A DNA stretch of 21,202 nucleotides from Candidatus Cellulosilyticum pullistercoris (GTDB taxonomy: Bacteria; Bacillota; Clostridia; Lachnospirales; Cellulosilyticaceae): contig JAHLFQ010000098.1 in the NCBI GenBank assembly GCA_018883705.1, positions 1-21,202 on the forward strand, in the 5' to 3' direction. Position numbers and translations under genes: made by a program. Below the pieces are notes generated by a model. It worked only from the letters and a program-made list of their open reading frames with translations. It did no database searches and was not told where the DNA came from. Shown piece after piece: positions 7,984-14,190 of the stretch. How positions within the stretch are numbered: the first letter of the stretch is position 1; each line of letters starts with the position of its first letter.

Positions 7984-8252
7984 CAAAATTGTAACTAATC
8001 ACATATGGTAGCGAGTGCTGAGATAGGTCAGAGTAATTTTACGCTCACCTCATATGCAGGAGAAGTTTTTATTGAAGTATTTTACTAATATAACCTAGTT
8101 CCTTTAAGGAACTCACTTTTTCATTTGTTCATGGATTCCACAAAATTGTGGAGGGGTGATTTTAGGAGCAGCTTAAAGCATAACTAAAGCCAAAATTGGA
8201 TTGAGAAGCATGAATATGTTATTAAACTGACACAATATATGACACAATTTTG
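7984..8252 (+). repeat. Four copies of CAAAATTG core, three inside palindromes
   Basis: The 8-mer CAAAATTG occurs at 7984-7991, 8141-8148 and 8191-8198, and as its reverse complement CAATTTTG at 8245-8252. The last three sit in larger inverted repeats: TCCACAAAATTGTGGA, CCAAAATTGG and ACACAATTTTGTGT. Nearby TGACACAAT is directly repeated at 8228 and 8240. The flanks differ, so only the cores are shared. Confidence 0.5.
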
Positions 8253-8376
8253 TGTGTCAAAGTAAGTTTTGAAAGGAAAATAAGAACATATTAAATTTGC
8301 TAAATGCTTAATAAATCAATAAATATACGTATTTTAAATGAATATAAATATGGTACACATACGACATAATGAACCC

Positions 8377-8485
8377 TATCATAAATAGGGGAGTTTTGTA
8401 GCTCAAAGTATTGATGATCAATAGATTGAAAAATTATTTTTGATAAGGAGCCGTATCATAAATAATGTGGTCAATAGATAAGGAG
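8377..8485 (+). repeat. Degenerate collinear tandem repeat before a terminator
   Basis: Three short words recur in the same order. TATCATAAATA is at 8377 and 8454. TGATCAATAGAT at 8415 recurs as TGGTCAATAGAT at 8468. GATAAGGAG is at 8442 and 8477. The second copy (8454-8485) looks like a shortened version of the first (8377-8450). The final GATAAGGAG of copy two supplies most of the 5' arm of the terminator. Confidence 0.5.
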
Positions 8486-8510
8486 ATTGCTTTAGTCTCC
8501 TTATTTTTTA
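8478..8510 (+). terminator. Intrinsic terminator upstream of DUF2971 gene
   Basis: ATAAGGAGA (8478-8486) pairs perfectly with TCTCCTTAT (8496-8504) around a nine-base loop, followed by TTTTT. It ends about 48 bases before the DUF2971 start. Confidence 0.88.
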
Positions 8511-8556
8511 TGAGTATGATATGATAATAGTAAAGTAAAAAGTAGAGGGATTTGAT

Positions 8557-9528
8557 ATGGGAAAAATAGAATCAATATATCACTATTGTAGTATAGAAAC
8601 TTTTTTTGCAATTATTCAAAATAAAACTCTTAGATTATCTGATTTAAATAAGACAAATGATTATATGGAAAAGAAGTGGGCAAATAGATTTATTATATCT
8701 GCATTAAAAGATGCATTAAAAGAATATGAGATAGATATGAATCTAGAAGAAAAGTATTGGTATGATGAAGATGCAGATAGCCATTTACAGTATTATGAAA
8801 AAGAGGTTAAAAACGTATTATATGATGAGAGTCCTATATTGATTACATGTTTTTCAACTCAGAAAGATCAATTAAGTCAATGGAGGGCATATGGACAAGA
8901 TGGACAAGGGGTATCAATAGGATTTAATTATAAACTCATAGATAGATTAAATAATAAGGTTGATGGTCTATGTGTTAAAAGGGTAGCATATAAGGAAAAA
9001 GAGCAACAACAGAAACTAGAAGGATTAATAGAATCTTGCATTCATTATATGGATAAACTATATGAAACGACAGTAGGAAAAATGTACAAGGACTATAACG
9101 ACTTTTTTATAAATGAATTTGATGTCTTTTGTGAAGTGTTAACGGAGTATGTTGGACAAGCTGCTTGCACCATAAAGAATCCAGCATTTGCTGAAGAGAA
9201 GGAAGTTAGGGTAATATATAATCCTAGATTATCGAATAGAGAAATAATGGGAGATATAGATTACAAAGAAGCACAAGAATACTTTAATAATATAAAAGAA
9301 ATTAGCAATTATAAGATAGAGCCGCTTAGATATAGTTATAGAAATAATCAGTTAGTTGCATTTTGTGATTTGGATTTTAGTCAATTGATAAATGAAAACA
9401 TAATAAATGAAATAGTGATTGGCCCAAAGTCGAAGATAAAAGAAGATGATATGTATTATTTATTAATGAGTAATGGGATTAATGCTAATAATATAAAGAT
9501 AACTAGGTCGGAAGCAACATATAGATGA
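8557..9528 (+). CDS. DUF2971 domain protein
   Basis: This 323-residue soluble protein shows the DUF2971 landmarks. IYHYCSIETFFAII lies at 7-20. NDYME is at 34-38. CFS (98-100) is followed closely by QLSQWRAYGQDGQGVSIGF (105-123). FAEEKEVRVIY is at 211-221. A final IVIGPKSK motif comes near the C terminus. The biochemical activity of the family is not established to my knowledge; the conserved polar residues suggest an enzyme. The ATG at 8557 follows an AGAGGG site. The next gene begins 47 bases downstream on the same strand without a terminator, so they likely form an operon. Position directly after a prophage remnant and beside a probable nuclease and a DUF4160/DUF2442 pair is typical of accessory, often defence-related, cargo. 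That role is inference. Confidence 0.8.
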   Translation: MGKIESIYHYCSIETFFAIIQNKTLRLSDLNKTNDYMEKKWANRFIISALKDALKEYEIDMNLEEKYWYDEDADSHLQYYEKEVKNVLYDESPILITCFSTQKDQLSQWRAYGQDGQGVSIGFNYKLIDRLNNKVDGLCVKRVAYKEKEQQQKLEGLIESCIHYMDKLYETTVGKMYKDYNDFFINEFDVFCEVLTEYVGQAACTIKNPAFAEEKEVRVIYNPRLSNREIMGDIDYKEAQEYFNNIKEISNYKIEPLRYSYRNNQLVAFCDLDFSQLINENIINEIVIGPKSKIKEDDMYYLLMSNGINANNIKITRSEATYR

Positions 9529-9575
9529 TATAATAAAAGAAAGGATACTAAAGTTAAAGAGAGAGGAGGCTACAG

Positions 9576-10496
9576 ATGAAACTGAAAGATTTAGTAGTGA
9601 AAATCTTAGTAGAAACAGCTATGCCTATGACATCAGAAGAAATATGGAAATATGCATTAGAGAGGAAGTATGATCAATTAGTTAATGTAAAAGGGAAAAC
9701 GCCATGGAATACTATAAGTGCGCAAATCTATGTGGATATGAAAGAGGAGCCAAATAGTAATTTTATTAAAGTGGGAAGAAGGCCAGTAAAATTTTCTCTT
9801 GCTAATTTAGAGCAAAACAAGCCAGAAGAGATCAAATTATTTGAGAGAACAGGGGAGATAGATAAAAGGAATAAATACACAGAAAGAGATTTGCATAAAG
9901 TATTTTCATACTTTGCATATAATTATATGAGGATATACACAAAAACCATTTTTCATGAGAAATCTAAGAAGAAGGATAAAGGTGCTAATGAGTGGCTACA
10001 TCCCGATTTAGTAGGTTTTTATTTTCCGCTTAAAGATTGGGAAAAACAAGTGTTAGAGTTAAGTAATAATACTGGAAGTACACCTATTCGATTATATTCC
10101 TTTGAAATAAAAAAAGAATTAGATTTTCGTAATATACGTGCAGCCTTTTTTCAAACGGTATCTAACTCAAGTTGGGCCAATGAGAGCTATTTAGTAGCGG
10201 CAGAGATATCAAATGATAATGACTTTTTAGATGAACTTAGGAGATTATCAGTATCTTTTGGAATAGGAATTATTAGATTAAATCTACAGGAACCAGATGA
10301 TAGTAGCATTATTTATCCTGCAAAATATAAAACAGAGTTAGATTGGGATACAATAAATAAATTATTAGAGGAAAATCCAGATTTTAAGGAATTTATAAGT
10401 GATATAAATGCTTGTATTACATCAAATAGGATATATGATACTGCATATGATGAAATTTATGATATTGAGGACTTAAAAAGCTATTTTAATATATAA
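9576..10496 (+). CDS. HARE-HTH protein with PD-(D/E)XK-like nuclease pattern (COG2958-like)
   Basis: Residues 1-75 fit a HARE-HTH winged helix: LVVKILVETAMPMTSEEIW, then NTISAQIYVDM, then FIKVGRRPVKFSL. That domain is known from restriction endonucleases and chromatin proteins. Residues 100-240 show a nuclease-like order: a helix, HPDLVG with Pro143-Asp144, a strand with Glu177-Ile-Lys179 (SFEIKKEL), and a helix with Gln193 in FFQTVSNSSW. This is the PD...ExK pattern of the restriction-nuclease fold. A DNA-binding, possibly DNA-cutting role is therefore plausible. The start ATG follows a GAGAGGAGG site. It probably shares a transcript with the DUF2971 gene. No methyltransferase lies nearby, so it is not an ordinary restriction-modification pair. 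The family name is a recognition from memory; the nuclease call is pattern-based. Confidence 0.7.
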   Translation: MKLKDLVVKILVETAMPMTSEEIWKYALERKYDQLVNVKGKTPWNTISAQIYVDMKEEPNSNFIKVGRRPVKFSLANLEQNKPEEIKLFERTGEIDKRNKYTERDLHKVFSYFAYNYMRIYTKTIFHEKSKKKDKGANEWLHPDLVGFYFPLKDWEKQVLELSNNTGSTPIRLYSFEIKKELDFRNIRAAFFQTVSNSSWANESYLVAAEISNDNDFLDELRRLSVSFGIGIIRLNLQEPDDSSIIYPAKYKTELDWDTINKLLEENPDFKEFISDINACITSNRIYDTAYDEIYDIEDLKSYFNI

Positions 10497-10558
10497 TGTA
10501 ACAGATAAGATTCAATTAGAGTACTGTAAAACTATTTAAATAGAAGGAGTATAAAGTT

Positions 10559-10822
10559 TTGCCAATAATATCATTATTTTATGGAATAAAAATTACAATG
10601 TATTTTGATGAACATAGACCACCACATTTTCATGCTGAATATAATGGAAATAAAGCGGAAATTCTTATTAAGGATGCTAAAGTAATACAAGGAGCATTAC
10701 CACATAAGCAATTAAAATTAGTGCTTGCATGGGCAGAGATGCATCAAGAGGAGCTTATGGAAAATTGGAATGAGATAGAAAAAGGGACTATGCAACTGAA
10801 GAAAATTAAACCATTACAATAA
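10559..10822 (+). CDS. DUF4160 protein
   Basis: This 87-residue protein matches DUF4160 over its whole length: MPIISLFYGIKITMYF, then HRPPHFHAEY (residues 19-28), then AEILI and a C-terminal helix with LAWAEMHQEEL. The start is TTG at 10559, nine bases after AAGGAG; this start gives the N terminus expected for the family, whereas the later ATG would remove the first strand. It is followed 18 bases later by a DUF2442 gene. These two families often occur as neighbours and have been suggested to form toxin-antitoxin-like pairs; which partner would be toxic is not clear. The His-Pro-Pro-His-Phe-His cluster could bind metal. Confidence 0.85.
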   Translation: MPIISLFYGIKITMYFDEHRPPHFHAEYNGNKAEILIKDAKVIQGALPHKQLKLVLAWAEMHQEELMENWNEIEKGTMQLKKIKPLQ

Positions 10823-10840
10823 ATAAGGAGGTGTTTTAAT

Positions 10841-11146
10841 ATGTATCAACCAGAAATAGTTCAAGTTTTACCTACTAAAGAATACACAGTTTATTTATAT
10901 TATGATGATGGAAATGTGCGCCTATATGATGTAAAGTCACTTATAGAAAAAGGTGGTATTTTCGAGCAGTTAAAGAATTTAGATGTTTTTATCAATACGT
11001 GTACGATTATGAATGATACACTTGCATGGGATGTAGCGGGTAATTACAATGAATGGGAATGCATAGATATATGTCCAGATACATTATTGGATGCACCAAT
11101 TGTGGAGAATATAGAGGAAGTTGAAGAAAAGTTATTTACTCATTAA
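10841..11146 (+). CDS. DUF2442 protein
   Basis: This 101-residue acidic protein fits DUF2442. Strands near EYTVYLYYDDGNVRLYDV (residues 14-31) are followed by a helix around IFEQLKNLDVF. A strand ends in LAWDVAGNYNEW, and the conserved ICPDTLLDA segment follows. A very strong AAGGAGGTG site precedes the ATG. The gene is 18 bases after the DUF4160 gene and certainly co-transcribed with it. A large hairpin 24 bases after the stop closes the unit. The product is probably the partner of the DUF4160 protein; molecular role unknown. Confidence 0.85.
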   Translation: MYQPEIVQVLPTKEYTVYLYYDDGNVRLYDVKSLIEKGGIFEQLKNLDVFINTCTIMNDTLAWDVAGNYNEWECIDICPDTLLDAPIVENIEEVEEKLFTH

Positions 11147-11170
11147 TAAGTAGTTGGCAATAATTATTAG

Positions 11171-11216
11171 TAAGGCTATTAAGGAGAATGATATGAATCC
11201 TTGATAGTCTTATTTA
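11171..11216 (+). terminator. Long hairpin closing the DUF4160/DUF2442 operon
   Basis: TAAGGCTATTAAGGA (11171-11185) pairs with TCCTTGATAGTCTTA (11198-11212), fifteen pairs with two G-U pairs and a 12-base loop. The tail TTTAGG is poor in T, so it may be a weak terminator or an mRNA-stabilising 3' structure. Confidence 0.6.
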
Positions 11217-11328
11217 GGTTAGAAACCTCCTATTATCTAGGTGAGGTGAACCATACCACAAATAAGGAAGGTTTATTGAATACTATAAATTTTATTATGG
11301 TAAATAAAGATTTTTTAATTAGCCTCAG

Positions 11329-11442
11329 TTAATTCGGTGGCACACATAGTAATGATAGAGCAATAATAGTCACTACTAATCCTATTAAAGATAATACAGT
11401 TGGAATCTCTGAAAAGAGAACATTTCTATTAAAATAAATAAC
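11329..11442 (-). pseudogene. C-terminal fragment of a probable DMT/EamA-type transporter
   Basis: On the minus strand an open stretch of 37 codons without a start reads NRNVLFSEIPTVLSLIGL, then VVTIIALSLLCVPPN and a stop. A short acidic turn followed by a final membrane helix is typical of the C terminus of drug/metabolite transporter family permeases. The upstream part of the gene is absent: a terminator hairpin and then unrelated sequence lie where it should be. I interpret it as a decayed remnant. The match is short and by eye. Confidence 0.4.
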
Positions 11443-11496
11443 CTATAGTATTTCAGACCCTAGTGTAGGAAGAGGTACTATAGGTTATTTTTGTTT
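11438..11496. terminator. Bidirectional intrinsic terminator
   Basis: ATAACCTATAGTA (11438-11450) pairs perfectly with TACTATAGGTTAT (11476-11488). On the plus strand TTTTTGTTTT follows. On the minus strand the tail is TTATTTTAATAG. The 25-base loop contains a small CCTA-GTG-TAGG hairpin. It could end both the DUF island transcripts and the gntR transcript coming from the right. Confidence 0.8.
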
Positions 11497-11611
11497 TAAT
11501 GTGAAGAGTATTTAAGTGATTAGATGATTATATGTTTAGTTATCAATAAGAGCCTAGTATTACAGAGATAAAACGTATGTGTTAGAAACATTGATGCCAA
11601 GTTTATTGCTA

Positions 11612-12307
11612 CTACAGTGGCTTAAAGTAATTTGGATACTCATAGATTAGATTTATTTTGCTATTAAAGCCGTCATAGATGTGGTGAGTAAGTAAAGAAT
11701 TAAGCTTTTCAACATCTTTATTTTTAATATAGACAAGTAATTGTTGGTGTTCATTATAAAGCTTTTCAGCGGAAGTTTTATCTTCAAAATTTAAGAAAGT
11801 CCTAAATCTTTGATATTGAGAGTTAATAGCATAGAAATAAGTGAGTAGTCGTTCTTTACCAGCTAGTGCAAATAATGTATTATGAAAATCATTATCGCTT
11901 TTTGCAAATTTCATAGCAAAATCTTGTGCAGATAGTAAGGAATCTTCTAGTAGTTGCTTTTGATGATTCAAGATATGTTGTAATTTAAATTCTTGCCATT
12001 GACCAAAATAGACAGCTAATTCATTTATAATTGCTTTTTCCATGGTTTCTCTAATATATAGAATATCAGAGATTTCATTCATGTCGATTAGGGTTACAAA
12101 TGTTCCGACATGAGGTTTGACTTCTAAGAGTCCTTCATTTACTAAGGCTTTAAATGCATCACGAACAGGGGTTCTTGATACTGAGAATTCTTTGGCAGTT
12201 TCTATTTCGCTAACAATACTACCAGGAGGAAGCTCTAGATGAAGAATGCGTTTTCTTAATGTATTATACACTATCTCATAAGAAGCTGTTGTTTTTGATT
12301 TACTCAT
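11612..12307 (-). CDS. GntR-family transcriptional repressor (FadR/FCD type) of hexuronate genes
   Basis: This 231-residue protein has an N-terminal winged helix (residues 10-72) with the GntR signature ILHLELPPGSIVSE and SRTPVRDAFKALVNEGLLEV. The FCD ligand domain covers about 80-225. Candidate metal-binding residues are Asp138 and His142 (SDNDFH), His187 (NEHQQ) and His208 or His209. FCD regulators usually bind small carboxylic acids, and several (UxuR, ExuR) sense hexuronates. The start follows an AAGGAGAG site. Its own promoter and the divergent symporter promoter each contain CTTGTATACAAG, a typical GntR-type palindrome. So it most likely represses itself and the symporter and releases DNA when a uronate intermediate is present. 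The exact ligand cannot be read from sequence. Confidence 0.88.
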   Translation of the reverse strand: MSKSKTTASYEIVYNTLRKRILHLELPPGSIVSEIETAKEFSVSRTPVRDAFKALVNEGLLEVKPHVGTFVTLIDMNEISDILYIRETMEKAIINELAVYFGQWQEFKLQHILNHQKQLLEDSLLSAQDFAMKFAKSDNDFHNTLFALAGKERLLTYFYAINSQYQRFRTFLNFEDKTSAEKLYNEHQQLLVYIKNKDVEKLNSLLTHHIYDGFNSKINLIYEYPNYFKPL

Positions 12308-12372
12308 TAGTCTCTCCTTGCTTATTTATTATATGAATTTATGTGTAAGTGTTATAGTGATATTTAAGTCGA

Positions 12373-12384
12373 CTTGTATACAAG
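12373..12384. promoter_or_regulatory. GntR operator O1 (gntR side)
   Basis: Perfect 12-bp palindrome CTTGTATACAAG. It lies just downstream of the -10 box of the gntR promoter, over the expected transcription start, so binding would block initiation (autorepression). Confidence 0.8.
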
Positions 12385-12388
12385 CTTG

Positions 12389-12417
12389 ATTATATAATTA
12401 ATAATATTCTAAATCAA
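12389..12417 (-). promoter_or_regulatory. gntR promoter
   Basis: On the minus strand, TTGATT (12412-12417) and a perfect TATAAT (12389-12394) are separated by exactly 17 bases. The predicted start falls within operator O1 and gives a leader of about 75 bases. Confidence 0.75.
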
Positions 12418-12556
12418 TAGTAAAATCGATAAAGAAACATCTATATTATATAGCAGTTTGGCTATGCATACTACTGATAAAAGAAAATTTGTATATATAT
12501 AATTAACAAAAAAAATAATGTAATTTTATAGTATTTGTCAAAAAAATATAAATACA

Positions 12557-12585
12557 TTGACGCTTGTATACAAGTGACGTATAGT
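12557..12585 (+). promoter_or_regulatory. Symporter gene promoter
   Basis: TTGACG (12557-12562) and TATAGT (12580-12585) are separated by exactly 17 bases. The whole spacer is occupied by the operator and its flanks. The transcript would have a leader of about 50 bases before the GTG start. Confidence 0.8.
12563..12574. promoter_or_regulatory. GntR operator O2 (symporter side)
   Basis: The same perfect palindrome CTTGTATACAAG as O1, here starting directly after the -35 box and inside the promoter spacer. Repressor binding would exclude RNA polymerase. Confidence 0.85.
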
Positions 12586-12644
12586 ATTAATATAGACAAT
12601 TATTTAACGCACTAATTGATGTGACATTATAAGGAGGCATTACA

Positions 12645-14030
12645 GTGGACAACAAAAAGGTGAGACCATTTGGTTTCAAAGACAAAATCTCTTATATGAT
12701 AGGAAATATGGGAAATGATTTGATGTTCTTCCTATCAAGCATGTATTTATTAAAATTTTATACAGATGTAATGGGTGTATCCGCAGGGATTGTTGGAGCA
12801 ATGATGATGGTATCTAGATTTGCAGATGCTTTTACAGATATAGCAATGGGGCAAATCGTTGACCGCGCACCAACGAGAGCAAAAGGAAAATTTGCTCCTT
12901 TCATACGTATGGTAGCAGGACCAGTTACAGTATCATCATTCTTAATGTATGCAATATGGTTTAAAGACATGGGTATGGGATTTAAGATATTCTGGATGTT
13001 CTTTACTTATTTATTATGGGGAACTGTTTGCTACACAGCAATCAATATTCCTTATGGTTCAATGGCATCTGCAATTTCTGATGACCCTAAAGAACGTGCA
13101 GAATTATCAAATTGGAGAACAATTGGTACACAGATTGTCCTTATCTTAATCTCTGTAGTTCTTCCTACGTTTATTTATTATACTAATGAAGCTGGACAAA
13201 CTATTTTATCTGGAAAATATGTAACCATTGCGGCAGCTATTTTATCAATAGCTTCATTTATTGCTTATATGATTTGTTATCATATGACAACAGAACGTGT
13301 TAAGTTTGAAAGTAAACATGAAAAATTCAATCTTGGTCAGTTATTAAAGAGTCTTATAACAAATAAAGCTTTAATTGGTATTGTTTTAGTATCACTATTA
13401 GCTCTTTTAGCACAATTAGCTTATACAAATATGCAATCTTATATTTATCCAAATTACTTTGGTAGTATAACTGCAATTTCAATGACTAACCTTTTAGGTA
13501 TAGTGATTACTTTAGTATGTGCAACATTTGTGGTGCCACTTTCAACTAAGTTTGGGCGCAAAAATCTTGCTATGTTTAGTGCAATTATACAAGGAGCATC
13601 TTTCATTATTTTATACTTCATTCATACAGATAACGTATGGGTTTGGACAGTGATTTATGAAATTGGATATATTGGTCAAGGTATTTTCTCATTAATTACT
13701 TGGGCAATGCTTGCAGATGTTATTGATGATACAGAAGTAGTACAAGGTGAACGTTCTGACGGAACAATTTATTCAATTTATTCTTTCGCAAGAAAATGCG
13801 GACAAGGGTTATCTTCAGGTCTTGCAGGTGGAATGCTTACAATGATTGGATATAAAGCAACTACAGCGTTCGATCCAGAGGTTGTAAACGGGATTTATGA
13901 TATTACATGTCTAGTACCAGCAGCATCTTATATTGTTCTTACACTTGTTGTTATTTTCTTATATCCATTAAGTAAGAAAAGAGTAGAAGCTAACACAGCT
14001 GAACTTAGAAGACGTCGTGAAGCAGCTTAA
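12645..14030 (+). CDS. GPH-family (MFS) cation symporter, probably for a glucuronide or uronic oligosaccharide
   Basis: This 461-residue protein has about twelve hydrophobic helices. Early residues carry the glycoside-pentoside-hexuronide signature: YMIGNMGNDL, then YLLKFYTDVMGVSAG, then FADAFTDIAMG with an RAPTRAKGKFAPFI loop between helices. A charged central loop (KFESKHEKFN) separates the two halves, and the C terminus is cytoplasmic and basic. GPH proteins (MelB, GusB and relatives) import sugars with Na+ or H+. The neighbouring uxuAB and GH3 genes point to a glucuronic acid-containing glycoside. The start is GTG at 12645, seven bases after AAGGAGG. It has its own repressed promoter and a terminator at 14138, so it is transcribed alone. 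Confidence 0.88.
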   Translation: MDNKKVRPFGFKDKISYMIGNMGNDLMFFLSSMYLLKFYTDVMGVSAGIVGAMMMVSRFADAFTDIAMGQIVDRAPTRAKGKFAPFIRMVAGPVTVSSFLMYAIWFKDMGMGFKIFWMFFTYLLWGTVCYTAINIPYGSMASAISDDPKERAELSNWRTIGTQIVLILISVVLPTFIYYTNEAGQTILSGKYVTIAAAILSIASFIAYMICYHMTTERVKFESKHEKFNLGQLLKSLITNKALIGIVLVSLLALLAQLAYTNMQSYIYPNYFGSITAISMTNLLGIVITLVCATFVVPLSTKFGRKNLAMFSAIIQGASFIILYFIHTDNVWVWTVIYEIGYIGQGIFSLITWAMLADVIDDTEVVQGERSDGTIYSIYSFARKCGQGLSSGLAGGMLTMIGYKATTAFDPEVVNGIYDITCLVPAASYIVLTLVVIFLYPLSKKRVEANTAELRRRREAA

Positions 14031-14137
14031 TAATCTAATGACAAATGAATGGCTTACATACATAGAATATTATTGATAAGCAATTTAGAGTTTTAAATAG
14101 TAAAGTTAAAGACAGTACTCAGTACATATAATTAAAT

Positions 14138-14180
14138 AAAAAAAGGGATATATTAAATTTTTATATAATATCCCTTTTTT
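14138..14180. terminator. Bidirectional terminator between symporter and AraC genes
   Basis: AAAAAAGGGATAT (14139-14151) pairs perfectly with ATATCCCTTTTTT (14168-14180). Runs of T follow the stem on both strands, so it serves both convergent genes. Confidence 0.9.
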
Positions 14181-14190
14181 CTAACTTGTA

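Larger units (their letters stand above)
7915..8510 (+). ncRNA. Candidate large structured non-coding RNA
   Basis: About 600 bases hold no convincing reading frame but many hairpins. Examples are TAACG-ATA-CGTTA (7966-7978), AGTTCC-TTTAA-GGAACT (8097-8113), TCCACA-AAAT-TGTGGA (8137-8152), GACACA/TGTGTC (8241-8258), CCCTAT-CATAA-ATAGGG (8374-8390) and TATTGA-TGA-TCAATA (8409-8423). It ends in a strong terminator at 8478. The 7940-8080 part looks richer in G than surrounding intergenic DNA. Large ornate RNAs of about this size, such as ROOL and GOLLD, are known from Firmicutes prophages. I cannot match this sequence to either from memory, so the family is open. The 5' end is not defined by a promoter that I can see; transcription could continue from the DUF1492 gene. 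Confidence 0.4.
11147..11611. other. Intergenic region with terminators and a gene fragment
   Basis: This 465-base gap holds the hairpin at 11171, short hairpins AGGTT-AGA-AACCT and CCTA-TTATC-TAGG near 11216-11242, a transporter end fragment on the minus strand and a bidirectional terminator. From 11497 to 11611 I see nothing recognisable. Confidence 0.6.
12308..12644. promoter_or_regulatory. Divergent control region between gntR and the symporter gene
   Basis: This 337-base AT-rich region contains two divergent promoters and two identical operators about 190 bases apart, described separately. The middle part (12420-12540) shows only A/T runs and no further motif that I can name. The spacing would allow a repressor-mediated loop. 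Confidence 0.7.

Noticed and set aside
7915..8510. tRNA, group I/II intron or classical riboswitch in the large gap
   Set aside because: No tRNA cloverleaf with a TTCGA arm, no intron 5' consensus or domain V pattern, and no riboswitch core that I know could be found by eye.
1..11611. Insertion sequences, integrase, attachment sites or CRISPR arrays
   Set aside because: No transposase or integrase frame, no regularly spaced repeats, and no duplicated border sequence could be identified within the window.
12340..12356. TGTAAGTGTTATAG as a catabolite repression (cre) site
   Set aside because: Three mismatches to the cre consensus, including the central CG; not convincing.
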